A stretch of DNA of 64,000 bases from Burkholderiales bacterium RIFCSPLOWO2_12_FULL_61_40 (GCA_001770935.1 MESI01000018.1:1-64000), one strand, 5' to 3'; counted from the first letter of the stretch, positions 16,550 to 25,790 are shown. Notes: generated by a model not told the origin, from the letters alone. Translations and numbers: made by a program.

Positions 16550-17524
16550 GTGAAAAAACATATCTATATCTATTCTCCGTCCGGTGCTGTACGTGATAAA
16601 GCCGCCTTCAAACGTGGCGTACTGCGACTTCGATCTTTAGGGCATGAGGTGGAGGTGGACCCTGACGCCCTCGCAAGCCATATGCGCTTTGCTGGAGACG
16701 ATGCCACACGCTTGGCCTCCATTCACCGGGCGGCCGCTAGTGGTGCCGACGTAGCCCTTATCTCAAGGGGGGGGTATGGTTTGACCCGCATTCTTGGAAA
16801 AATTCGTTATAAATCAGTCGCTAAAGCCATCGAACGCGGAACCCAGTTTGTCGGCATCAGCGATTTCACTGCATTTCAATTGGCAATGCTCGCCAAGACA
16901 GAGCGCATTACCTGGGCTGGGCCTGCGCTGTGTGAGGGATTTGGAGTAGGGGGGAAACCGGACGCGTTAGACGACCATGGACACGCGGAACCACTCCACC
17001 CCGATGAAATTATGGAAGACTGCTTCAACGACATGTTGACGGGGCAAGGGGAGGGTGCGGGATGGCGCCAGCACCGCGAGCCTGCATCCGCGTCGCCATC
17101 CGCACGCCACGAGACCTGGTCAATAGAAAATGCCACCGTTTGGGGGGGGAATCTGAGTATGGTGGCAGCCCTGCTGGGAACTCCTTATTTCCCCAATATC
17201 AAAGGCGGAATTCTGTTTTTGGAAGATGTTGCAGAGCACCCTTACCGCATTGAACGCCTTTTGACCCAGCTGCTGCATGCGGGGGTATTGGCGCGCCAAA
17301 AGGCTGTCGTCATGGGGCAGTTTACAAATTACAAGCTCACCCCCCATGACAAGGGCTTCAAGTTGCAAACGGTCATTGATTGGCTTCGCAGCCAAATCAA
17401 GGTCCCGGTTTTGACCAATCTCCCTTACGGCCATGTAGCCACCAAAGTATTGCTGCCAGTGGGAGCCAAATCCAACCTGGTTGTTGAGGGACGAGATGCC
17501 CTGATGTTTTGGGGTCACCAATAA
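16550..17524 (+). CDS. ldcA: LD-carboxypeptidase (muramoyltetrapeptide carboxypeptidase, S66 family)
   Basis: This 324-residue peptidase removes the terminal D-alanine from cytoplasmic murein tetrapeptides during cell-wall recycling. Family features are SPSGAV near the N-terminus, ISRGGYGLTRIL (about residue 72), and the nucleophile region VGISDFTAF (S104). The Glu region is GGNLSMVAALLGTPYFP...LFLEDV, and the C-terminal His region is LPYGHVATKVLLPVG. The frame is open upstream into the previous gene, but GTG at 16550, eight bases after that gene's stop, gives the expected N-terminus. Two eight-G tracts lie in the coding sequence, at the GGYG and WGGN motifs. Confidence 0.92.
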   Translation: MKKHIYIYSPSGAVRDKAAFKRGVLRLRSLGHEVEVDPDALASHMRFAGDDATRLASIHRAAASGADVALISRGGYGLTRILGKIRYKSVAKAIERGTQFVGISDFTAFQLAMLAKTERITWAGPALCEGFGVGGKPDALDDHGHAEPLHPDEIMEDCFNDMLTGQGEGAGWRQHREPASASPSARHETWSIENATVWGGNLSMVAALLGTPYFPNIKGGILFLEDVAEHPYRIERLLTQLLHAGVLARQKAVVMGQFTNYKLTPHDKGFKLQTVIDWLRSQIKVPVLTNLPYGHVATKVLLPVGAKSNLVVEGRDALMFWGHQ

Positions 17525-17584
17525 ACGGCTTTAAGTAGGAATGCCCTAAACTCAGCACTTACATATGAATCGGAGCTTCCGGGA

Positions 17585-18502
17585 ATGGGTGTCCAAGCGA
17601 CTGTTGTATTTACAGATCTACATGGCAGTACGGCTGTGTTTGAATCACTGGGAAATGCCCGTGCGACAGACTTGATCACCCAAATTACGACCTGGATTGC
17701 TCAACAGTGCACCGCCCACGGTGGCCGGGTCATTAAGACCCTGGGAGATGGCGTATTGGCCATGTTTTCAGAGGAGCAAAGCGCGGTCAATGCCGTTGTA
17801 GAACTGCAGCGCGGTCACATCAACCGTTCCATGCGGGTGGCTCCGGATTTGCAATTGCCTCTGCGAATTGGCGTATCCAGTGGTGAAGTGGAAATGGTCG
17901 CAGGAGATTGCTACGGGGATGCGGTGAATGTGGCATCGCGCTTGTGTGATCTTTGCGGACCAAGCCAAATTTGGGCCAGCGCGGCAGCACTGCGCCGCGT
18001 CGACGAAGGTGCCGGTGTTACATTTCGCGCCCTTGGCCCCATTGGAATTCGGGGCCGTGGCGAACCTTGCTCCGTATTTCAGGTCGAGTGGCGCCAAGAA
18101 GAAGTGACCGACTTCCTCACCATGCAGGGAAAGATCGACGAGGTGTATGCGTCAGGGAATGTAGATATATTGGGCCGGGAAATTGAACTGACGTGGCTGG
18201 GTAGCGCCAAACGATTCAAATCATTTGAATTGCCTGTGGCAATTGGCCGCGTGCATACCGTTGAGTTCATGGTCAATGATCCACGCGTCTCACGCACCCA
18301 TGCCCGGCTGGAATGGCGCAATGGCAGCGTTGTCTTTGTGGACCTGAGCAGCTATGGCAGCTGGGTTCGATTCACCGGAGCCAAAGGGGCCGACGTTCTT
18401 TTGCGTCGCGAGGAGTGTGTCTTGCACGGAAAAGGTGAGTTTGCATTGGGCGGTTCTTTTGCAGACCCCAGTGTTGCAACAGTGCATTTCTCGGTGATGT
18501 AA
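17585..18502 (+). CDS. Class III nucleotide cyclase with C-terminal FHA domain
   Basis: This 305-residue cytoplasmic protein joins a class III adenylate/guanylate cyclase domain (residues 1-165) to an FHA phosphothreonine-binding domain (about 195-300). Both metal-binding aspartates are present (VVFTDLHGST and LGDGVLAMF). So are the Lys of VIKTLGD, the Asp of YGDAVNVASR that suggests ATP preference, and the transition-state Asn and Arg in NVASR. The FHA part has AIGR and DPRVSRTHARLEW. By domain logic it makes cAMP and docks on phosphorylated partners. It stands alone, 60 bases after ldcA; no kinase gene is adjacent. Confidence 0.88.
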   Translation: MGVQATVVFTDLHGSTAVFESLGNARATDLITQITTWIAQQCTAHGGRVIKTLGDGVLAMFSEEQSAVNAVVELQRGHINRSMRVAPDLQLPLRIGVSSGEVEMVAGDCYGDAVNVASRLCDLCGPSQIWASAAALRRVDEGAGVTFRALGPIGIRGRGEPCSVFQVEWRQEEVTDFLTMQGKIDEVYASGNVDILGREIELTWLGSAKRFKSFELPVAIGRVHTVEFMVNDPRVSRTHARLEWRNGSVVFVDLSSYGSWVRFTGAKGADVLLRREECVLHGKGEFALGGSFADPSVATVHFSVM

Positions 18503-18598
18503 AACAAAAAGCGTTTTTTCTGCGTGACACAACTTAACATAATATACATCGTATCAAATACAGATTGACTCCTTCATTTCTGATGATCAACACCTTTT

Positions 18599-19258
18599 CT
18601 ACCAAACCCCCTTTGGCTGACGATTGCGAATGAATGCAGCGATGAGATCCACAGCATCGGTCCGTTGCTTTTTTCGCGCGAAATCCAGGGCTGTCAAACC
18701 CAAATCATTTTTCAGATCAACGTCGGCGCCCGCGTCCAGTAAAAGTTTTACGGAAGCCGCCGTTCCGTACATGGCCGCCATCATCAGCGGCGTGCTGCCA
18801 TTGGGTGAAGCCGCGTCAATGTAGGCATGGTTGTCCAGCAACAATTGCATGATGTCATTGTGTCCACCGGTGGCGGCGTAATGCAACGGTGTCCAGCCCG
18901 GTTTGTTGACATCGGCATCAAGCGCAATGAGTTTCCTGCAAACGTCCGTAAACCCGCGCAGTGCTGCCAGCATCAAAGCATTTTCATCTTGGGCGGTACG
19001 CGTGTTGATATCGGTGGTGGGCTGTGCCAGCAAAACGTCAACCACCTTCAATGCCGATCCGCGCAAGGCCAATATCAGACCACGCTGCCCCTGTGGATTG
19101 ACGGTATTGGGATCGAAACCGCGCTGAAACAGCATAGTTACAGCTACGGCATTGTCACTGCCTATGGCAGCAAAATAATCATCGTACGACCCCGCATGTG
19201 CCCATGAAAAGCATGTAAAAACAAATAGATACAAGCCAGATCTAATGCAATTTTTCAT
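18599..19258 (-). CDS. Exported ankyrin-repeat protein
   Basis: This 219-residue protein has a signal peptide (MKNCIRSGLYLFVFTCFSWAHAG) and about five ankyrin repeats. Repeats with clear consensus are GWTPLHYAATGGHNDIMQLL, GSTPLMMAAMYGTAASVKLL with DAGADVDL, and GLTALDFARKK. It is therefore a periplasmic or exported protein-interaction module. Its ATG overlaps the tatD stop by four bases, so it is translationally coupled at the end of the mltG-to-tatD operon. No binding partner can be read from the sequence. Confidence 0.9.
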   Translation of the reverse strand: MKNCIRSGLYLFVFTCFSWAHAGSYDDYFAAIGSDNAVAVTMLFQRGFDPNTVNPQGQRGLILALRGSALKVVDVLLAQPTTDINTRTAQDENALMLAALRGFTDVCRKLIALDADVNKPGWTPLHYAATGGHNDIMQLLLDNHAYIDAASPNGSTPLMMAAMYGTAASVKLLLDAGADVDLKNDLGLTALDFARKKQRTDAVDLIAAFIRNRQPKGVW

Positions 19259-20049
19259 GCATTAACTCCACGAAAAAGCTGCTCGAAGTTGCGGCTTGTC
19301 ACTTCCCCAATACTTTCCACACTGCAGCCTCTCAATTGCGCCAGTTGCTGCGCCACGCAAGGTACGTACGATGGATTGTTGGTTTTTCCGCGAAATGGAA
19401 CCGGCGCAAGGTAGGGGCTGTCCGTTTCAATCAGCAGGCGGTCCATGGGAACCCAGGCCGCAACATCCCGAATATCCTGGGCTGTCTTGAAGGTCAATAT
19501 TCCAGAAAACGAGATATAAAAGCCCATCTCCAGTGCGGCCTTGGCGACTTCACGGCTTTCCGTAAAGCAATGAAACACCCCACCGGCGGAGCCCGCACTG
19601 CCATCTTCGCCCTCTTCCCGCAGGATAGCCAAGGTATCGTCAGAGGCACTGCGGGTGTGAATCACCAAGGGTTTTCCAAGCTGCCGAGCGGCCCGAATGT
19701 GTGTACGGAACCGTTCACGTTGCCATTCCATGTCAGCGTGTGTTCGTGTCCCCAGCCGGTAATAGTCCAGGCCCGTTTCGCCTACTGCCACCACCCGAGG
19801 CAAAGCGCCCCGCTGCAACAGGTCGGCCAGCGCGGGTTCAGCCACATCTTCATTGTCCGGATGAACCCCCACCGTGGACCAGAAATTGTCATACCGCATC
19901 GCCAAACCATGCACCGCAGAGAACTCTTCCAACGTCGTGCATATGCAAAGGGCGCGGTCAACCTGCGCCGCAGCCATGGCAAACCGAATGTCTTCCAGAG
20001 AAGACACCAATTCAGGAAACGTCAAATGGCAATGGGAATCTGTAAACAT
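19255..20049 (-). CDS. tatD: TatD family metal-dependent DNase/hydrolase
   Basis: This 264-residue TIM-barrel metallohydrolase has the expected metal ligands: DSHCHL at the N-terminus, VGETGLDYY, PLVIHTRSASDD, VFHCFTES and LLIETDSPYL. TatD proteins show 3'-5' exonuclease and AP-endonuclease activity on DNA and are cytoplasmic. The length is normal. It follows pilZ after 76 bases and overlaps the ankyrin gene by four bases. Confidence 0.95.
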   Translation of the reverse strand: MFTDSHCHLTFPELVSSLEDIRFAMAAAQVDRALCICTTLEEFSAVHGLAMRYDNFWSTVGVHPDNEDVAEPALADLLQRGALPRVVAVGETGLDYYRLGTRTHADMEWQRERFRTHIRAARQLGKPLVIHTRSASDDTLAILREEGEDGSAGSAGGVFHCFTESREVAKAALEMGFYISFSGILTFKTAQDIRDVAAWVPMDRLLIETDSPYLAPVPFRGKTNNPSYVPCVAQQLAQLRGCSVESIGEVTSRNFEQLFRGVNA

Positions 20050-20125
20050 GGAAATGAGAGTTCAAAAAGGGCTTGCCTGTGCCCGAGGCGTAAGTTCACC
20101 GCGAGAATGCTGCGGGCTACGACAC

Positions 20126-20488
20126 TCACATCGTCTGCGTGGGGCGGTCCGACGCCAAGTGGGCGCCCAAAATTTCTTCAATTTTCAGTTTGAGTGCGCG
20201 AGACTTTTCGTCCTTGGGGAACAAGATTCCAACGCCCTGCGCCCGTCCACCGGCCGCCTTTCCGGGTGTAACCCACGCCACTTTCCCCGCAACCGGGTAA
20301 CGTTGCGTGTCCTCCGGCAACGACAGTAATACGTACACATCGTCACCCAAGGAATACTCCCTTGAGGTTGGAATGAACACGCCGCCTTCGGAAAAAAGCG
20401 GAATATAGGCAGCATACAAAGCCGCCTTTTCCTTGATGGAAAGCTGGATGACACTGGGGCGCGGCGTGGATGTGGGTGGTGTACTCAT
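20126..20488 (-). CDS. pilZ: PilZ-domain type IV pilus biogenesis protein
   Basis: This 120-residue protein matches the founding PilZ family, needed for type IV pilus assembly. It has VIQLSIKEKAALYAAYIPLF, SEGGVFIPT, YSLGDDVYVLLSLP and GKVAWVTP. The N-terminal RxxxR motif that binds c-di-GMP in other PilZ domains is absent, as is usual for PilZ itself. It sits nine bases after holB in a conserved gamma/betaproteobacterial order. The FimV-like gene at the right edge is another possible pilus function. Confidence 0.93.
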   Translation of the reverse strand: MSTPPTSTPRPSVIQLSIKEKAALYAAYIPLFSEGGVFIPTSREYSLGDDVYVLLSLPEDTQRYPVAGKVAWVTPGKAAGGRAQGVGILFPKDEKSRALKLKIEEILGAHLASDRPTQTM

Positions 20489-20497
20489 TGGAACGGC

Positions 20498-21511
20498 TCA
20501 ATGGTGTGAGTTTAGGGCTGTTTTGGCTTGCCCTACAAGTGCCTCTTGCATCAATCCATTATTGAACGGGTGATCCATGGTTCGCATGGCTTCTGCCAAT
20601 GCTTTACCCCACCCGCTTAAGGCGCTAAAAGGCACGGGTCCACACAGGTCGACTGCATTGAAAAACCGTGGCTTGGCGCCCATTTGGTGGGCCATTAAAT
20701 CATGGCAAAGTTTGTGCAAGGCGTCGATGATTTGTGGCGCAGTCCACTCTTTTACAAAGGCCACATCCCCGCGCGCCATGGCCTTGGGCAGGGCGGACCA
20801 GGCAAGCGGGTCCCGGCCAGAGGCCGCATACATGATCGCATCTTCCGGCCGCCCTCCCGTGGCCTGTAGCAATAACAGCGCCTGGGCAGCGGCGATGCCT
20901 TGGGACTGCATCCATGTCTGACTTGTTTGCAGGTCGGGCCAACGCATGCTGTGCCCCAGGCAACGGCTGCGAATGGTCGGCAGCAGTTGGTGGGCTGACT
21001 CACTTGCAAGCACGAACTTCACATCTCCCGCGGGTTCCTCCAGCGTTTTGAGCAGGGCATTGGCGGAAATAGCATTCATCTGTTCGGCAGGAAACACCAA
21101 AATCACCTTGCCCCGTCCACGGGCACTGGTTCGCTGCGAAAACTCGACCGCGTCACGCATGGCCTCAACCCGGATCTCCTTGCTGGCCTTGCGTTTTTTG
21201 TCGTCAATGTCGGACTGCGCTTTCTCGCTCAAGGGCCAAGCCAGTTCAAGCATCTGGATTTCTGGCATCAGCACGCACAAGTCGGCATGGGTGCGCACCT
21301 CTATGGCATGGCAACTTCCGCACACCCCGCAAGCACCATCCGGGCCGACCTGTTCGCAGAGCCATGCGCGCGCCAGTGCCATGGCCAAGGCGTACTGGCC
21401 TAATCCCGATGGTCCGTGCAACAACCAGGCATGCCCCCGTTGCGCCAGCAATTGACGCGTCTGCGCCACGATCCATGGCGGAGGCGCTGCACCGATAGAG
21501 TCAGTCACCAT
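20498..21511 (-). CDS. holB: DNA polymerase III subunit delta'
   Basis: This 337-residue AAA+ protein is part of the clamp loader. It begins [20 protein letters not shown], has a degenerate P-loop [16 protein letters not shown] (Gln in place of Lys, as expected for delta'), and a zinc-type cluster C-x8-C-x2-C-x2-C ([16 protein letters not shown]). Other blocks are [26 protein letters not shown] and LLPTIRSRC. The frame is open upstream into tmk, but the ATG at 21511 overlaps the tmk stop by seven bases and gives the family N-terminus. Confidence 0.94.
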   Translation of the reverse strand: MVTDSIGAAPPPWIVAQTRQLLAQRGHAWLLHGPSGLGQYALAMALARAWLCEQVGPDGACGVCGSCHAIEVRTHADLCVLMPEIQMLELAWPLSEKAQSDIDDKKRKASKEIRVEAMRDAVEFSQRTSARGRGKVILVFPAEQMNAISANALLKTLEEPAGDVKFVLASESAHQLLPTIRSRCLGHSMRWPDLQTSQTWMQSQGIAAAQALLLLQATGGRPEDAIMYAASGRDPLAWSALPKAMARGDVAFVKEWTAPQIIDALHKLCHDLMAHQMGAKPRFFNAVDLCGPVPFSALSGWGKALAEAMRTMDHPFNNGLMQEALVGQAKTALNSHH

Positions 21512-22167
21512 GGCAAAAGGCCCTTGTCTTGCGTTGCATGCACCACATCCCGCCAAACGAATTCGGGAGCTTGATCCGAATCGATTCGTGCGAAACGGGA
21601 AGGATAAGCCTGCATACGTTTGGCGTAGCCAGCGGCCACATGTTCGAAAAAAGCGACGGGCTGCGACTCAAACTTGTCAGGAATGCGCACGCCGACAAGC
21701 CTGTCAGCAGCCACCTGTGCGGGCAGATCAAACCAAATCGTAAGCTCAGGTTGCAACACCTGCACGGGTTCGGACTTCTCGCCAACCAAGGAAGTGCCCT
21801 GAACCCATTCCTCCAGCACCGAAAGCACCTGCCAGTCAAAACCACGCCCCCCCCCTTGGTAGGCGAAGGTGGAGTCCGTAAAACGATCACACAAAATCAC
21901 CTCACCCCGCCCGAGCGCAGGCAGTATGACGTTTTGCAGATGGTCTCGCCGGGCTGCAAACACCAGCAAGGCTTCGGTCATGGCGTCCATGGGCTCATTC
22001 AAGACCAGAGTGCGTAGCCGCTCTGCCAAGGGAGTGCCACCGGGCTCGCGCGTGATCGTGACTACCCGTCCTTGCTCCCTGAATGCATGCGCCAAGCCTT
22101 CGATGTGTGTGGACTTTCCCGCACCATCAATGCCTTCAAAACTGATAAAAAGTCCGCTTCTCGTCAT
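21505..22167 (-). CDS. tmk: Thymidylate kinase
   Basis: This 220-residue enzyme phosphorylates dTMP to dTDP. It has P-loop [16 protein letters not shown] (residues 8-23), [31 protein letters not shown] and a LID region. The frame is open upstream into mltG; the ATG at 22167 gives the standard N-terminus and lies ten bases after the mltG stop. The YQGGGRG motif is encoded by a run of nine G (nine C on the plus strand, about 21847-21855). It overlaps holB by seven bases. Confidence 0.96.
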   Translation of the reverse strand: MTRSGLFISFEGIDGAGKSTHIEGLAHAFREQGRVVTITREPGGTPLAERLRTLVLNEPMDAMTEALLVFAARRDHLQNVILPALGRGEVILCDRFTDSTFAYQGGGRGFDWQVLSVLEEWVQGTSLVGEKSEPVQVLQPELTIWFDLPAQVAADRLVGVRIPDKFESQPVAFFEHVAAGYAKRMQAYPSRFARIDSDQAPEFVWRDVVHATQDKGLLPW

Positions 22168-22177
22168 TGTGCTTGGC

Positions 22178-23161
22178 TCACTGTCCGCGTTGGTATTTGT
22201 TGACCGCCCGATTGTGCTCGTCCAAGGTGGCGCTGAATTGGCTGCTGCCATCACCTTTGGCCACGAAATACAGGGCATTGGAATGTGCCGGTTGCACAGC
22301 GGCCAGCAACGAAGCTTTTCCCGGCATGGCAATGGGCGTGGGAGGCAGGCCCACCCGCGTGTAGGTGTTCCAAGGGGTGTCCGTTTGCAGATCTATTTTG
22401 CGCAAATTACCATCAAAAGACGCGCCCAGGCCATAAATCACCGAGGGGTCGGTCTGCAAACGCATGCCGATGCGTAGCCGATTGGAAAATACAGCGGCAA
22501 TCAGCGCCCGGTCATTCGTCCGCCCAGTTTCTTTTTCGACAATGCTGGCCAATGCCAGAGCCTGCTCAGGGGACTTCAGGGGCGACTGTGGCGCGCGTTG
22601 CGCCCACGCCGCCGCCAGCCTTTTGTCCATGGCCCGCATGGCGCGTTGCAGCACCGCCAAATCACTGGAACCTTTGGAGTAGGTGTAGGTGTCAGGGAAA
22701 AATCGCCCTTCCGGGTGCACACCAGACTTACCCAATTGCACCATGATGGCCTCGGGCGATAGGTCTTGGGTTTGGGACTTGAGTTGCTCTGCATTCTTCA
22801 GAGCCATGCGCACTTGTTGAAAGGTCCACCCCTCAACCAGCGTCACACTGCGCATTGCTTCCTCCCCTTGCACCAATTTTCTGAGAAGACTGCGTGGTGT
22901 GGTGTCCCGGTCCAACTCGTAACTTCCAGCTTTGATTTTCCGGGATTCACCGGACAGTCTGAACCACCAGTACAGCAGCGCCGGACTGATGGACACCCCC
23001 GCGTCGGCCACGCCAATGGCCACATCCCGGGCGCTTTCGCCAGTTTCAATAGACAGGTCCACCGTGGGGGTTGGCAAGTCAAGCCGATGGTTCAGCCACC
23101 CCACCCCGAGGCCGATCCCGCCCAAAAAACTGGCCAGCACGGCAACTAAAAATAAACGCAC
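22178..23161 (-). CDS. mltG: Endolytic murein transglycosylase MltG
   Basis: This 327-residue membrane-anchored lytic transglycosylase (YceG family) cuts nascent glycan strands. It has one N-terminal transmembrane helix (residues 2-22) and a LysM-like segment ([19 protein letters not shown]). The catalytic region is [11 protein letters not shown] with the key Glu, followed by [25 protein letters not shown] and [24 protein letters not shown] blocks. The length is normal. It is the first gene of mltG-tmk-holB-pilZ-tatD and is divergent from ygfZ. Confidence 0.95.
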   Translation of the reverse strand: MRLFLVAVLASFLGGIGLGVGWLNHRLDLPTPTVDLSIETGESARDVAIGVADAGVSISPALLYWWFRLSGESRKIKAGSYELDRDTTPRSLLRKLVQGEEAMRSVTLVEGWTFQQVRMALKNAEQLKSQTQDLSPEAIMVQLGKSGVHPEGRFFPDTYTYSKGSSDLAVLQRAMRAMDKRLAAAWAQRAPQSPLKSPEQALALASIVEKETGRTNDRALIAAVFSNRLRIGMRLQTDPSVIYGLGASFDGNLRKIDLQTDTPWNTYTRVGLPPTPIAMPGKASLLAAVQPAHSNALYFVAKGDGSSQFSATLDEHNRAVNKYQRGQ

Positions 23162-23208
23162 AACCCTACTTCCCTTGAGAAACGACAGAAGGAATCATAA
23201 TTCAGGCC

Positions 23209-24159
23209 ATGAACACAGTGATTACCAATACAGTGACAGGCGATAAACCTGTGTCACCTTTGAATGGCGTAGCCGCCCTCACCCACCTGGGTGTCATCCG
23301 GGTTGCTGGAGAAGATGCAGCCAGGTTCATCCACGGGCAACTAACGCAAGATTTCTCACTGCTCGGCTTGCATGAAGCACGTCTGGCGGCCTTTTGTTCT
23401 GCGAAAGGCCGCATGCTGGCGAGTTTTATCGGGTTCAAGCGCAGCGCAGATGAAATCCTGTTGCTGTGCAGCCGGGATATTCTCGCCACCATCCTAAAAC
23501 GCCTGACCATGTTTGTGATGCGCGCAAAGGCCAAACTGAGCGATGTATCCGGCGAGTATCTGGTGTACGGCCTGGCTGGAAATGCTATACAAACCATAGC
23601 TGCTCACGCACATTCCACATGGGCCAAGGCCGATTTAGGCACTGCAAGCGTGGTCAATCTCTACCCTGCTGATGGAACTTCCCGTCAACTCTGGGTCGCC
23701 CCCAAAGAGTCCGCACCGCCACCCGGGCAATCCCTTGCGCTGGAGGTCTGGCTTTGGGGCGAGGTACGCAGTGCGGTAGCCACCATCACGGCACCGGTGG
23801 TCGAAGCCTTTGTACCCCAGATGATCAACTATGAATCCGTCGGTGGGGTGAACTTCAAAAAGGGTTGTTATCCCGGGCAAGAGGTGGTGGCGCGCAGCCA
23901 GTTCCGTGGAACGCTCAAACGCCGGGCATTTGTAGTGCATACAGACGCACCCATGGCGGCGGGGGACGAAGTGTTTGCGAGCGATGACCAGCCGGTTGGC
24001 ACCGTGGTACAGGCCGCAGCAGCTCCCTTGGGTGGGTTTGACGCCATCGTTAGCCTGCAACTCTCCGCCATAGGAGCGGAACCCCTGCATCTCTTGCACA
24101 CCGCCGGCCCAGTAATCAACCTCTTTCCCCTGCCTTACGCTTTACTTGCAGACGTTTGA
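23209..24159 (+). CDS. ygfZ: Folate-binding protein YgfZ (Fe-S cluster assembly factor)
   Basis: This 316-residue GcvT-like protein uses folate in assembly or repair of certain Fe-S enzymes. The diagnostic motif K-G-C-Y-P-G-Q-E is in NFKKGCYPGQEVVARSQFRG near residue 222. The N-terminal domain has RFIHGQLTQDF and CSAKGRMLASF. Residues about 125-143 are encoded by a copy of the dispersed hairpin repeat (23583-23637), in a poorly conserved part of the family. It is divergent from mltG. Confidence 0.94.
   Translation: MNTVITNTVTGDKPVSPLNGVAALTHLGVIRVAGEDAARFIHGQLTQDFSLLGLHEARLAAFCSAKGRMLASFIGFKRSADEILLLCSRDILATILKRLTMFVMRAKAKLSDVSGEYLVYGLAGNAIQTIAAHAHSTWAKADLGTASVVNLYPADGTSRQLWVAPKESAPPPGQSLALEVWLWGEVRSAVATITAPVVEAFVPQMINYESVGGVNFKKGCYPGQEVVARSQFRGTLKRRAFVVHTDAPMAAGDEVFASDDQPVGTVVQAAAAPLGGFDAIVSLQLSAIGAEPLHLLHTAGPVINLFPLPYALLADV
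23583..23637 (+). repeat. Dispersed hairpin repeat, copy 2 (inside ygfZ)
   Basis: The stretch starts TGCTATACAAACCATAGC, then TGCTCACGCA, and ends GGGCCAAGGCCGATTT. The hairpin arms GCTAT/ATAGC and the CGCA core match copies at 42081 and 53666; the tail resembles their GGGCTAGAGGCC-type end. It is read through in frame (AIQTIAAHAHSTWAKADL). Confidence 0.65.
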
Positions 24160-24273
24160 AGATGCGCTGTATTGAAACGCGCCAACAGCCTGTAAACTAA
24201 TCCCCCAATACAGTGAGGCGATGCGCTAGGATCGTTTGCAGTTGTTCTCAGAATTCGCGTTAAGGGTTATTAG

Positions 24274-24903
24274 ATGTCTACACCGCTGACCAAAGAAGAA
24301 GCATTTACCCGATTGGGTGAGATCACCCGTGAAATGCACGAGGCTTTAACGGTATTGGGTGGCAACCAGTTGCAGACCATCATGGGAGAAATTCCCGATG
24401 CACGGGACCGCTTGGCCTATGTCGGAAAGATGACCGAAGACGCAGCCAACAAGGTGCTTACCTTGGTCGAATTGGCCAAGCCCGATTGTGATGACCTTGC
24501 CACCCGTGGTTTGGAATTAGGTCAATCGCTGACCCGCATGGCAGCGGCCAGCGATTTGAGTGTGGAGCGCGCCAAAGGGCTGTTGGTGGTGTGCGGTAAA
24601 TTTGCCGAACGCTCTGCGAAATTCGCAGACAAGCAGGCATCGGTCCTGAGCGACATCATGATGGCGCAGGATTTTCAGGATTTATCGGGCCAGGTAATCA
24701 AAAAAGTCATCGATATCATCTCCCGCACCGAAATGCAGCTGGTGCACCTTTTAATTGACAGCGCGCCCGACACGGTAGCTGCCGCTGCCGCCGCTAGTCA
24801 GCCAACTACAGTGGACACACACAAGTTGGAAGGTCCCCAAACGGCCGACAATGCACTCCAACAGAACGACGTGGACGATCTGCTGGCGTCACTGGGTTTT
24901 TAA
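24274..24903 (+). CDS. cheZ: Chemotaxis protein phosphatase CheZ
   Basis: This 209-residue helical protein dephosphorylates CheY-P. The catalytic segment is IMMAQDFQDLSGQVIKK (about residues 127-143), with the conserved Asp and Gln. The C-terminal peptide VDDLLASLGF is the CheY-docking helix, tethered by an Ala/Gln-rich linker. It lies away from any che or flagellar operon in this window, although a chemoreceptor gene is at 27985-29436. Its stop codon overlaps the stop of the convergent thioesterase-GNAT gene. Confidence 0.94.
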   Translation: MSTPLTKEEAFTRLGEITREMHEALTVLGGNQLQTIMGEIPDARDRLAYVGKMTEDAANKVLTLVELAKPDCDDLATRGLELGQSLTRMAAASDLSVERAKGLLVVCGKFAERSAKFADKQASVLSDIMMAQDFQDLSGQVIKKVIDIISRTEMQLVHLLIDSAPDTVAAAAAASQPTTVDTHKLEGPQTADNALQQNDVDDLLASLGF

Positions 24904-25790
24904 AACCGCAGCTTGGCCTGCGGCACTGGCAAAGACCGCACCATCTCGATATGTGCGATGCCCGCTTCTTCAAACGGCACGCCGCGTGCCGTGAAATCCA
25001 AACCGGTGTAAAAACCTTCTGCACTGTGTTGGGCGTGCAACATAAGCTCCCGATCCCCGCGCTTTTGTGCTGCTTGCACCAGGACGTTTAAAACGTCACG
25101 CCCCAGTCGGGAACCACGCAGTACGCGGCTGACTGCCATCCGGCCGATACGCCCCACTGCCGGAGAATGCTGTACCAGGCGTCCGCAGGCAACGGTCTGG
25201 CCCAAACGATTGAACGCGACTGCATGCAAGGCCGGTGCGTCATACTCATCCCACACCAGCGCTGGCGCAATACCCTGTTCGTCTACAAAAACCTCCGTGC
25301 GCAACTCCGAAGCCTTGGGGCCCAGTTCCGCCCATGGCCCCAATTCCAGGCGGACCATCGCTTGACCCGCTTCATAGCTTTCAAACACCTCGCGCAACGC
25401 GGCAGGCACAGGCCTCGAAGACTGTGTGGCAGGGTCGGCGAACACATAAATGAGTTCTCCGCTGACCAGCAAGGTATCTCCCCGGTATATGGACCCGTGA
25501 AACGCAATGGACGAAGTACCCATGCGCACACACTTCAGCCCTATTTCCATCATGTCGTCGAACTGGGCAGAGGCATGGTATTCCAAAGTGGATTTTTTGA
25601 CGTACAAATCACCACCCAGTTGCCGCAATGCCGCCTCGTAGGGAAGCGCCAACGCCCGCCAATACTCCCCCATGGCGGTGTCAAAAAACGTCAGATAGTG
25701 GGCGTTGAACACAATTTTTTGCATGTCCACCTCCGACCAGCGCACGCGCATGCGGTGAATGAAACGGAAGTCTGATCGCTGAATGCTCAT
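24900..25790 (-). CDS. Thioesterase (YbgC/FadM hotdog) fused to a GNAT acetyltransferase
   Basis: This 296-residue protein has two domains. Residues 1-140 form a 4-hydroxybenzoyl-CoA-thioesterase-type hotdog domain, with VRWSEVDMQKIVFNAHYLTFFDTAM carrying the catalytic Asp. Residues about 150-296 form a GNAT N-acetyltransferase domain of the ElaA/YjcF type. There, TEVFVDEQGIAPALVWDEYD, GRLVQ, GRIGRMAVSRVLRGSRLGRDVL (acetyl-CoA loop) and HAQHSAEGFYTGLDF are seen. The pairing suggests release and transfer of acyl groups on one chain, but the substrate is unknown. The start overlaps the upstream hydrolase by four bases, so the two are co-expressed. Confidence 0.88.
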   Translation of the reverse strand: MSIQRSDFRFIHRMRVRWSEVDMQKIVFNAHYLTFFDTAMGEYWRALALPYEAALRQLGGDLYVKKSTLEYHASAQFDDMMEIGLKCVRMGTSSIAFHGSIYRGDTLLVSGELIYVFADPATQSSRPVPAALREVFESYEAGQAMVRLELGPWAELGPKASELRTEVFVDEQGIAPALVWDEYDAPALHAVAFNRLGQTVACGRLVQHSPAVGRIGRMAVSRVLRGSRLGRDVLNVLVQAAQKRGDRELMLHAQHSAEGFYTGLDFTARGVPFEEAGIAHIEMVRSLPVPQAKLRF

